Of a stretch of DNA of 30,780 nucleotides, positions 24,725 to 30,780 are shown piece after piece; the stretch's first letter is position 1; every line of letters begins with the position of its first letter. This DNA comes from an uncultured Eubacteriales bacterium (GTDB lineage: Bacteria > Bacillota > Clostridia > Christensenellales > QALW01): assembly GCA_900552055.1 (NCBI GenBank), contig URYI01000010.1, positions 1 to 30,780 of the forward strand. Direction: 5' to 3'. The notes under the pieces are model-generated. The model saw only the letters and a list, made by a program, of their open reading frames with translations. It was not told where the DNA came from and made no database searches. Position numbers and translations under genes: made by a program.

Positions 24725-24753
24725 TTGCTTTTTTGTATTATATATTATAATAT
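24725..24753 (+). promoter_or_regulatory. Putative promoter of the short ORF/AbrB-like unit
   Basis: TTGCTT (24725-24730), 17-base spacer, TAATAT (24748-24753). The area is very AT-rich, so other -10 choices overlap. Confidence 0.4.
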
Positions 24754-24811
24754 TATCATCTCTAGTGCATATTCATGTTCTAGACGTAACATATTAAGGA
24801 GGTTTAATGTA

Positions 24812-24871
24812 GTGAAAAGAAACGATCTTTTGTCTCGAAATACAAATATTGATTGGAGGAACATTTTATGA
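24812..24871 (+). CDS. Possible 19-codon leader ORF overlapping the AbrB-like gene
   Basis: GTG at 24812 lies nine bases after AAGGAGG (24796-24802) and opens 19 codons (VKRNDLLSRNTNIDWRNIL). Its TGA overlaps the ATG of the next gene as ATGA. The geometry is that of translational coupling. An ATG at 24807 is followed at once by TAG. Whether the peptide is made is unknown. Confidence 0.4.
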   Translation: MKRNDLLSRNTNIDWRNIL

Positions 24872-25137
24872 AAAGTACGGGAATAGTAAGAACTCTTGAT
24901 GGTTTGGGCCGTGTTGTAATACCGATAGAAATTAGACGCACTTTAAATTGAAAATTAAAGAATAAAATTGAAATTTTTATTGATAAAGATTGCGTTATAT
25001 TGCGTAAATTTCGTTCAGGATATAATATATGCTATAATGCTGATTCAAATAATTTATTATATTTGAATGGATTTACTATTTGTCATGATTGTTTAGATAA
25101 GTTGAATAAAATTGAAAATAACGCTAATGAAAATTAA
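24868..25137 (+). pseudogene. AbrB/SpoVT-type DNA-binding protein gene interrupted by an in-frame TGA
   Basis: ATG 24868 after TTGGAGGAAC opens a classical AbrB swapped-hairpin half: STGIVRTLDGLGRVVIPIEI, residues about 3-22. Codon 28 is TGA (24949-24951). The frame then continues to a normal stop at 25137 (KIEIFIDKDCVILRKF, then ICHDCLDKLNKI). Together this is about 88 residues, the usual length for small Clostridia AbrB proteins with a C-terminal cysteine pair region. One expected cysteine of the first pair seems to be replaced (YNICYNAD), which suggests decay rather than recoding. Confidence 0.75.
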
Positions 25138-25295
25138 TAAAACAATTAATTTATGCACTGAACCGTTTATAAAACCATATTGAAAGATATGAATTAAGAA
25201 GGTCAAATGCGAAGTGACCGGCTGGAAAGTAAAGCGCGGCAGAATATATGCCAAACCCTGCGGCGTTATCCCGGCGCTGTAAAAGGTAAGCATAT

Positions 25296-25856
25296 ATAAT
25301 TGCTTTTGCGGTATTTTGATGGGGAGAGGCTTACTTACACCCCGCTTCTCCCCCATCTCTGCCGCGCTCTTTCTTGCAGGCTCTGCGGGGCGCTTAAGCC
25401 CTGCTGTCCCGCGCTTTTGCCATGCGCGCCCGGCTGCGGACATATCCAGCATATGGCAGTGCTGACAAATTGCTTTATCCGGTATTTTGATGGGAAAAAT
25501 GTAACTTATACCCCTCACTCTCTACCGTTCGTCTTTTTTCTTGCCGCCTCCGCAAATTCCCCCAAGCGCAGGCCGATAACCCAAATCTGCTCTGAAAAGC
25601 CGAAGCCAGAAAATGTATCATATGTAAAATTGCTTTATGCTGTATTTTGATGCGAAAATTTTAACTTATATCCTCCGCCTCTACCGTCAAAAGTCATTTT
25701 CCCCAATATGCCCGTCCACTCGGCCATAGCCGGCATTTCGCCCGGCCGGCGCCGCCCCTCTATATCCAATATCTATATAATATGCTAAATTACTTATTCC
25801 GGTATTTTGATGCGTAAAAGCTTACATAATACCCCGCCCGCGCTTTCTCCTTAACT
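25296..25856 (-). repeat. Right array of ~170-base repeat units, inverted relative to the left array
   Basis: Boundaries carrying GTATTTTGATG end at 25321, 25492, 25652 and 25812 (171, 160 and 160 bases apart). On the minus strand, units 25652-25493 and 25492-25322 match left-array units 23044-23211 and 23212-23381 in order. The outermost unit 25812-25653 has a different, GC-rich body. The two arrays enclose the XRE/AbrB island. Confidence 0.75.
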
Positions 25857-25874
25857 CCCGGCTCGGCTTAGCAT

Positions 25875-25910
25875 AAAAAAACGGCGCCGCATAAATTATG
25901 CGGAACCGTT
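25875..25910 (-). terminator. Intrinsic terminator of the amino acid ABC transporter operon
   Basis: On the minus strand CCGCATAA-TT-TATGCGG lies within an outer ACGG/CCGT stem and is followed by seven T (complement of 25875-25881). It sits about 36 bases after the ATPase gene stop. Confidence 0.85.
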
Positions 25911-25945
25911 TTACACATAAATCATATAACAAAATCAAGAAAAAC

Positions 25946-26695
25946 TCAGCCGCCGTACCTCTTTAAGAACTGCTGCGTGCGCTCGCTCTGCGGATTATCT
26001 ATTACCTGTTCAGCTATCCCCTCTTCTACTATAACGCCGCCGTCCATAAAAATAATCTTATCCGCGACATCCCGTGCAAAGCTCATCTCGTGCGTTACCA
26101 CTACCATACTCATCCTGCGCGACGCCAAATCCCGGATAACAGCCAGTATTTCACCTGTTAATTCAGGATCCAGCGCGCTGGTAGGCTCGTCAAAGAGCAT
26201 AAGCTGCGGATTGAGCGCCAAAGCGCGTGCTATAGATACCCGCTGCTGCTGCCCTCCCGAAAGCTCGCATGGATAATTATCTTTTTTATTTTCCAGCCCC
26301 ATTTGAGAGAGCAGCTCAAGCGCTTTGCTCTCCGCCTCACCCTTATTCATTCCCAGCACCCGCACAGGGGCCTCGGTTATGTTGCGCAGTACGCTCATAT
26401 GGGGAAATAGATTAAAATTCTGAAAAACCATGCCCACGCTGCGCCTTATTTCCTCAAGCTGGGCGCGCGGGGCATATGAGCCGTCCCCCATTATCATATC
26501 TTTTCCGCATATGCTGATTTGGCCTGCATCTATCTTTTCAAGCTGGCTAATGCATCGCAGAATGGTAGATTTGCCCGACCCTGACGGCCCTATTACCGCC
26601 AAAGTCTCCCCCTGCTCCAGAGCAAAGGACACTCCCTTTATGACCTCATGCTCTCCAAAGCTCTTATGCAGCCCGCTGACGTTCAAAATGTTCAT
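25946..26695 (-). CDS. Polar amino acid ABC transporter ATP-binding protein
   Basis: Cytoplasmic ATPase that powers uptake with the adjacent permease and binding protein. The 249-residue length is typical of the GlnQ/HisP family. It has Walker A GPSGSGKST (about residues 36-44), the Q-loop MVFQNFNLFPHM (about 89-100), signature LSGGQQQR (about 144-151), Walker B LMLFDEPTSALD (about 164-175) and the H-loop VTHEM. The ATG follows AGGAGGGCTGAAT, 12 bases after the permease stop. It is the last gene of the three-gene operon and is followed by a terminator. The transported amino acid cannot be deduced from this subunit. Confidence 0.96.
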   Translation of the reverse strand: MNILNVSGLHKSFGEHEVIKGVSFALEQGETLAVIGPSGSGKSTILRCISQLEKIDAGQISICGKDMIMGDGSYAPRAQLEEIRRSVGMVFQNFNLFPHMSVLRNITEAPVRVLGMNKGEAESKALELLSQMGLENKKDNYPCELSGGQQQRVSIARALALNPQLMLFDEPTSALDPELTGEILAVIRDLASRRMSMVVVTHEMSFARDVADKIIFMDGGVIVEEGIAEQVIDNPQSERTQQFLKRYGG

Positions 26696-26707
26696 ATTCA
26701 GCCCTCC

Positions 26708-27403
26708 TTAACGGTAATAGGACAGCTTTTTCTCCGCATAGGAAAAGCCCAGCGTTACCAACAAGTTCAGTATGTAATAAAAAATGCCCGCTGCCAGCAA
26801 AGGTATTACGCTTCCCGTTGCCGACATCTGCTGCTTGGCTATGGTAAACATCTCCACCACGGCCACCACCTGCGCCAGCGACGTATCCTTAACCAGAGTT
26901 ATAACCTCGTTAGCTGTTGCCGGCAGCACCCGCTTTATCGTTTGGGGCAGAATTATATGCGCAAAGGTTTGTTTTTTGGAAAAGCCCAGCACTGACGCGG
27001 CCTCATACTGCCCCCGGTCAATGGACTGTATGCCTCCCCTGAAAATTTCCCCGAAATATGCGGCATAATTTATGCCAAAGGCTATAAAGGCAGCCAAGTA
27101 TCTGTCCATAGGTATTTTAAACAGCATGCTGGGCAGATAAAGCACAGCTATAAGCTGAAGCATCAGAGGCGTGCCCCGCATAATGGAAATATATGCGCCC
27201 AATATTTTTCTCAGCCATCCATGCTTAGACAGCCTGCCCAAAGCCACCAAAAAGCCCAGCGGTATGGAAATAACAAGGGTAACGGCAAAAATAAGCAGCG
27301 TATTTTTCAGACCTTCCAGCACCAGCATACAATATTTAGCAAGCTCTGAAAGCCAGTCTACAACGCCCGCCTCACAATTAGCAAGCTCCACAAGCCAAAC
27401 CAA
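26708..27403 (-). CDS. Polar amino acid ABC transporter permease
   Basis: Inner membrane channel subunit (HisM/GlnP type). It has about five hydrophobic helices, beginning LEGLKNTLLIFAVTLVISIP, plus MRGTPLMLQLIAVLYLPS and the EAA-loop region EAASVLGFSKKQTFAHIILP that contacts the ATPase. The longest frame begins at 27451. However, GGGAGG lies inside it, eight bases before an in-frame TTG at 27401-27403, so that TTG is the likely start (232 codons). The first 20 residues carry a Trp/Glu-rich segment not typical of the family. It lies between the binding protein and ATPase genes in one operon. Confidence 0.92.
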   Translation of the reverse strand: MVWLVELANCEAGVVDWLSELAKYCMLVLEGLKNTLLIFAVTLVISIPLGFLVALGRLSKHGWLRKILGAYISIMRGTPLMLQLIAVLYLPSMLFKIPMDRYLAAFIAFGINYAAYFGEIFRGGIQSIDRGQYEAASVLGFSKKQTFAHIILPQTIKRVLPATANEVITLVKDTSLAQVVAVVEMFTIAKQQMSATGSVIPLLAAGIFYYILNLLVTLGFSYAEKKLSYYR

Positions 27404-27488
27404 TACACTCACCTCCCGCAAATTAATCAGAAAACGCACAGCGCCGGCCATTGGCCGGCGGCGCAGCTTCTATTATGACCTGTTTATT

Positions 27489-28253
27489 TTATTCCACTAC
27501 AGTTAAATCCGAACCGAACCACTTCTCGGAAATCTCTTTGAGAGTGCCGTCCTCTTTCATCTCTTTAATGGCGTTCCAGACCTTATCCTTCAGCTCGGTA
27601 TCCTCCTTGCGGAAACCAATAACGTAAAGGTCATCTCCCAGCGCTTCATCCAGAATACGGAAATCCTTACCCTGGCTCTTAATCATATACTGTACTGCCA
27701 CTTCGTCCACCAGCACAGCGTCTACCAGTCCCAGTTCCAGCTCATTATAAGCCATTGCATAATCTGCATGCCCTACCTTTTCATACTGAATGCCGCTGGC
27801 GTCCAGAGCTTTTTCGCCCTCCGAGCCGTTCTGAACGGCAATCTTCTTGCCTGTAAGCTGGTCAACAGTCTGTATATCTGAATCAGTCTTAACGGCAAAT
27901 ACCATGCGGTTGTTCATATATGCGGGAGTAAGCAGCATGCTCGCTTCTCTCTCTTCATTTATGCTCATGCCGTTCCAAACGCAGTCAATGCTCTTATTAT
28001 TCAATTCGCTGAGGTTCTGGTCCCAAATAATCTCCTTGCATTCCAGCGTCATGCCTATGCGCTCGCAGACCTCGCGCGCTACATCAATGTCAAAGCCCAC
28101 TATTTCATTGTTCTCATCCTTAAAGCCCATGGGAGCAAAAGAAGCGTCCAATCCTAACACCAAAGTATTATCGTCATCCTGGGCACAGCCCGAAAAGAGG
28201 AATATTCCGCACAGCATAACTGCGCAGAGGCAAACCGTCAAAAGCTTTTTCAT
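27489..28253 (-). CDS. Amino acid ABC transporter substrate-binding lipoprotein
   Basis: Extracellular receptor of the transporter, anchored by lipid. Residues 1-23 form a signal peptide with lipobox FSGC. The mature part is a family 3 solute-binding protein: GLDASFAPMGFKDENNEIVG (about residues 34-53), GFDIDVAREVCERIG, NGMSINEERE, GKKIAVQNGSEGE, AVLVDEVAVQYM and the closing lobe with VWNAIKEMKEDGTLKEI. Length (254) is usual. The ATG is preceded by AAAGGAGAGTTATT. It is the first gene of the operon, behind a good promoter. Substrate is probably a polar amino acid, but which one cannot be said. Confidence 0.95.
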   Translation of the reverse strand: MKKLLTVCLCAVMLCGIFLFSGCAQDDDNTLVLGLDASFAPMGFKDENNEIVGFDIDVAREVCERIGMTLECKEIIWDQNLSELNNKSIDCVWNGMSINEEREASMLLTPAYMNNRMVFAVKTDSDIQTVDQLTGKKIAVQNGSEGEKALDASGIQYEKVGHADYAMAYNELELGLVDAVLVDEVAVQYMIKSQGKDFRILDEALGDDLYVIGFRKEDTELKDKVWNAIKEMKEDGTLKEISEKWFGSDLTVVE

Positions 28254-28286
28254 AATAACTCTCCTTTAAAATATTAAGTGATTAAA

Positions 28287-28315
28287 ATTTTATCACAATA
28301 ACGTAATAAAGTCAA
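28287..28315 (-). promoter_or_regulatory. Sigma-A promoter of the amino acid ABC operon
   Basis: On the minus strand TTGACT (28315-28310), 17-base spacer, TAAAAT (28292-28287), about 35 bases before the binding protein ATG. Confidence 0.75.
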
Positions 28316-28389
28316 TACAAGAGCTATTAAATAAGCAAGCAATATGTTTTTGCACAGGCAATGCGTTACAGGCAGAAAAAAACAAACAA

Positions 28390-28595
28390 ATACTTATATC
28401 AAAATACAGGAATAACAAGAATGGAATAATAGGCATATGCTGGATATGGCTGCGGCAGTGCCCATGGGATGGATGCACCGAAGCATCGGCTTGGCGGTTG
28501 CCAAAGGTTGCGGAGAGAATACAAGGGAAGGGGAGGAGAAAGGGTATGTTAAGTAAGCATCTCCCCCTCAAAATACCGCAAAAACATTTATTCAG
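28390..28595 (+). repeat. Third, degenerate copy of the ~170-base repeat unit
   Basis: ATCAAAATACAGGAATAA begins at 28398 and a second boundary, TTAAGTAAGCATCTCCCCC followed by TCAAAATACCG, lies near 28551-28577, about 170 bases later. The body contains GCATATGCTGGATATG, shared with the left and right arrays. It lies upstream of the ABC operon promoter. Confidence 0.6.
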
Positions 28596-29476
28596 CGCTT
28601 ACGTTTTTCGTTTTGCCGGCCCTCCAGCCTCGCTTTGATTGCGCACCCCATATAAATAAACCGCAGCAGCGCGCAAAAGCCAGTATCCCGCCTCTGCTAA
28701 GCCGGAGTTTTGTACAGACCAACCAAACCATGAAATACCCAGCACACACGCCACATCGCGCATGTACAATCGGCCTGTCCTGCGGGTTCTGCTGTTTACT
28801 GCCGATGAGCTGAAAAATTCCTTATTGTCGGTTGTCCTATATCCTCCCCCAATTCACGCCCGATATATTCCCCTGTCCATTTTTGCATTCCTGCCCGATG
28901 GGTCTGCACTTAATCCGCAAATTACCCGTTAAGATACTTGTACCTATTACCCCGTCTCCGGACATCCCTTGCAGAGCAGTTTGTCTCCTGTCCTCTTCAA
29001 TTATCCCATAAAACCCGGCACTGCCCCCTTAGGCTGCATTACTATCAATATATACGCGGAACATCTCCCTGCCTTTATGAGCTTCATCTTCTTCCGGCGC
29101 CTGGCGTCCCGAAAAATTTACCTATCTCCGCACGCTTTGCTATATTAACACATCTTAAGCCGGTATTGCAGCGCTGATGCCATAGTGATTTGAATCACGC
29201 ATTTCCCCATAGGGATATGACATATGAAATATGATTTCCCCATTTGGATATATCCATGGGGCTGATTTATTCGGCCCGCTATAAACAATATGTTATGATG
29301 TCTGCAATTCTATTTTATTTGCGATAAACTATTTGCTTTCTTCACTGAAATAACCCCCCTTTGCTCATTCGCGCAGTCGGCAGACCGCATTCCCATTTTT
29401 GCAATGGAAGTTTTGCTATCTTATCGCCTAAGGCTTTCCTGAACCGCCCGTCAGTGAACTGTTCCGGAATAGACAG
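28596..29476. other. Long intergenic stretch, no gene seen
   Basis: About 880 bases without a credible ORF: start codons lack ribosome binding sites and the frames show no protein motif. One palindromic feature, CCCCAT-TT-GGATATATCC-ATGGGG, lies at 29238-29261 next to a repeated TTTCCCCAT. No tRNA, repeat unit or known RNA is recognised. Confidence 0.4.
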
Positions 29477-29481
29477 AAAAA

Positions 29482-29510
29482 AGCCCCGAAAAATCACATT
29501 TTCGGGACTT
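29482..29510 (-). terminator. Intrinsic terminator of the rpsF-ssb-rpsR operon
   Basis: On the minus strand CCCGAAAA-N7-TTTTCGGGG is followed by CTTTTTT. It lies about 60 bases after the rpsR stop. Confidence 0.85.
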
Positions 29511-29570
29511 TTTAAAAACTATAATGCTTTATGCGCCAAAAGCCGCCAAAAAGGTGCGGCAATATCAGAA

Positions 29571-29819
29571 TCAGTCGGCGCTGAAGGGCAGCAGAGCAAC
29601 CTGACGGGCGCGCTTAACCGCAATGGCCAGCTCGCGCTGGTGCTTGGCGCAGGTACCCGTCATGCGGCGGGGCATTATCTTGCCGCGCTCAGATACAAAC
29701 CGGCGCAGGCGCGCAACGTCCTTATAATCTATGCTCTCAACCTTATCCACGCAGAACTGGCAGGCCTTTCTTCTGGGCCGACGCGCCCCGCGGGGCTTTT
29801 TAACATCCTTTTCGGACAT
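29571..29819 (-). CDS. rpsR: 30S ribosomal protein S18
   Basis: Small-subunit ribosomal protein that binds with S6 on the platform of the 30S subunit. The 82-residue basic protein has the family core [19 protein letters not shown] (about residues 20-38), [20 protein letters not shown] (about 45-64) and [15 protein letters not shown]. The CxxC and the later cysteine suggest a partly retained zinc-type form. The ATG is preceded by AAAAGGAGGTAAGGAATT. It is the last gene of the conserved rpsF-ssb-rpsR operon, 24 bases after ssb. Confidence 0.97.
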   Translation of the reverse strand: MSEKDVKKPRGARRPRRKACQFCVDKVESIDYKDVARLRRFVSERGKIMPRRMTGTCAKHQRELAIAVKRARQVALLPFSAD

Positions 29820-29843
29820 AATTCCTTACCTCCTTTTAAACTG

Positions 29844-30290
29844 TTAAAACGGCAGCTCGTCCTCATCAATAGGCTGAATGCCCTCAGTATAGCTGCCTGA
29901 GGGGGCGTCAAAGCTGTTGGCAGGATGGGCCTCCGGCGGCATATAGGGCGCCGAGCTGCCTCCTCCGGCCGGGGTCAAAAATTCCACATCGTCCGCCACT
30001 ACTTCGGTGACGTATCTCTTAGAGCCGTCCTGCGCGTCATAGCTGCGGGTCTGAATGCTGCCTATTACAGCAACCTTTCTGCCCTTGGCCAGATATCTTG
30101 CACAGTTATCCGCCAGCCCGCGCCAGGTAACAATAGGAATAAAATCGGCGTCTCTCTGCCCCTGCGCCTGAGCATCCCGGCTTACGCGCCTGTTTACCGC
30201 AACGGTAAAGGTGCATACCGATATGCCTGAGGCCGTCGCTCTAAGCTCAGGGTCCCTGGTAAGATTACCCACTAAAATGGCTTTGTTCAT
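29844..30290 (-). CDS. ssb: Single-stranded DNA-binding protein
   Basis: Coats single-stranded DNA in replication and repair as a tetramer. The 148-residue protein has the OB-fold core (MNKAILVGNLTRDPELR, FTVAVNRR, ADFIPIVTWRGLADNCARYL, KGRKVAVIG). A Gly/Ser/Pro-rich linker follows. The acidic C-terminal tip is IDEDELPF, which docks partner proteins. The ATG follows GAATGAGGGT. It lies between rpsF (21 bases) and rpsR (24 bases), the usual bacterial order. Confidence 0.97.
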   Translation of the reverse strand: MNKAILVGNLTRDPELRATASGISVCTFTVAVNRRVSRDAQAQGQRDADFIPIVTWRGLADNCARYLAKGRKVAVIGSIQTRSYDAQDGSKRYVTEVVADDVEFLTPAGGGSSAPYMPPEAHPANSFDAPSGSYTEGIQPIDEDELPF

Positions 30291-30311
30291 ACACCCTCAT
30301 TCCTTTCAAAA

Positions 30312-30596
30312 TCAGCTTTCTTTTCTAACTATGATATAACGCATGATATTCTCGTTAATCTTGAAGTTGCGCTCAAGCTCTGCGGGCAGAGCGGGCTGCG
30401 CTTCAAAGTTTACAAGAACGTAATAGCCTTCGGAAATGTAATTGATAGGATATGCCAGCTTGCGCATTCCCATTTCCTCGACTGATTCAACCGCCCCCTG
30501 AGCCGTGATTATATCGGAGAACTTTTCAATAAGCGCCTTGCGCGCCTCCTCCTCCACGGTGGGCTTGATGATATACAGCGTCTCGTACTTATTCAT
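30312..30596 (-). CDS. rpsF: 30S ribosomal protein S6
   Basis: Small-subunit ribosomal protein that pairs with S18. The longest frame begins at 30713, but its first 39 residues are not family-like and lie upstream of a strong GGGAGGTGAAAG site. The ATG at 30594-30596 gives the normal S6 start MNKYETLYIIKP and a length of 94 residues. The core includes MGMRKLAYPINYISEGYYVL and ERNFKINENIMRYIIVR. It is the first gene of the rpsF-ssb-rpsR operon. Confidence 0.96.
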   Translation of the reverse strand: MNKYETLYIIKPTVEEEARKALIEKFSDIITAQGAVESVEEMGMRKLAYPINYISEGYYVLVNFEAQPALPAELERNFKINENIMRYIIVRKES

Positions 30597-30666
30597 TAAG
30601 CTTTCACCTCCCTTTTGGTCTATGGCCGCCTGTATTTTATCAAGCGGCAAGGAATATCGGCAAATT

Positions 30667-30695
30667 ATTATAACATGTCCGCATTTTATTTGCAA
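30667..30695 (-). promoter_or_regulatory. Sigma-A promoter of the rpsF operon
   Basis: On the minus strand TTGCAA (30695-30690), 17-base spacer, TATAAT (30672-30667), about 70 bases before the rpsF start. The first ~60 bases of the leader could hold an S6/S18 autoregulatory structure, but none is clear. Confidence 0.7.
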
Positions 30696-30780
30696 ATGGT
30701 TTTTACTTGACAATACAATCAGAGTTGTAGGTTTGTCAATGATGTGTTACAGATTGGGGAAAGAAAAAAGAATGTCTTTA

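Noticed and set aside
15948..25137. Stop codon reassignment (TGA or TAA as sense)
   Set aside because: Only two genes are affected, with different stop codons, and all core genes end normally at TAA, TGA or TAG without internal stops.
23044..25652. Template and variable repeats of a diversity-generating retroelement
   Set aside because: Differences between matching units are spread over all bases rather than at adenines, and there is no reverse transcriptase.
22943..25856. CRISPR array
   Set aside because: The spacing of 160-171 bases and a ~45-base boundary with long variable bodies do not fit CRISPR repeats and spacers, and no cas gene is nearby.
22943..25856. Integron cassette array with attC sites
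   Set aside because: The boundary lacks clear RYYYAAC/GTTRRRY core sites, the bodies have no ORFs and no integron integrase is present.
28613..29480. Several short open frames on both strands
   Set aside because: None has a ribosome binding site, coding-like composition or recognisable protein features.
30597..30713. N-terminal extension of ribosomal protein S6
   Set aside because: The extra 39 residues lie upstream of a strong ribosome binding site and cover the promoter region; S6 normally begins at the MNKYETLY start.

Overview
The window looks like the chromosome of a Bacillota bacterium of class Clostridia, probably an uncultured gut-type lineage. The grounds are strong AGGAGG-type ribosome binding sites, lipoprotein signal peptides, type III pantothenate kinase, an ECF-type S component, a split ferredoxin-linked glutamate synthase, an XRE-cupin/acyl-CoA ligase pair and frequent ATA codons. 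No genus can be named from the sequence alone.

Layout. 1-2021 (minus): a phage terminase pair (terS, terL). 2022-5606 (plus): a pantothenate-type ECF S component overlapping coaX, then homoserine dehydrogenase. 5786-7579: htpG, followed by 490 bases of hairpin-rich non-coding DNA. 8070-10323: an XRE-cupin regulator and an AMP-forming acyl-CoA ligase. 10765-12614: an RluB-type pseudouridine synthase and a glycerate kinase. 13051-15774: a 907-residue lipoprotein of unknown function behind a near-consensus promoter. 15948-16337: a VOC-family gene interrupted by a stop. 17106-22832 (minus): a glutamate synthase split over GATase, FMN/Fe-S, ferredoxin, FAD oxidoreductase and GXGXG genes, with a promoter and a leader terminator. 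22943-25856: an AT-rich island of two tandem XRE regulators and a broken AbrB-like gene, flanked by inverted copies of a ~170-base repeat. 25875-28315 (minus): a polar amino acid ABC transporter. 29482-30695 (minus): rpsF-ssb-rpsR.

Two repeat systems stand out. The first is a family of at least eight multi-hairpin intergenic elements (about 2193-2347, 2336-2512, 10333-10463, 10491-10704, 12620-12788, 12820-12967, 16901-17066, 19184-19344; a possible ninth is cut by the left edge). Each has a closing stem beside GGGYGGG at both ends, and most carry several internal stems. Stem sequences differ between copies while pairing is kept, which is covariation-type evidence for a structured element. 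Six of the eight lie in oppositely oriented pairs. The second system is a tandem array of ~160-171-base units sharing a ~45-base boundary containing CATCAAAATACCG. It occurs in inverted orientation on both sides of the XRE island and again upstream of the ABC transporter.

The core genes cover CoA synthesis, Thr/Met synthesis, nitrogen assimilation, amino acid uptake, chaperone function and ribosome biogenesis. The accessory parts (terminase pair, XRE/AbrB island, VOC pseudogene) show decay: a homopolymer frameshift in the first XRE gene and in-frame TGA and TAA codons in the AbrB-like and VOC genes.
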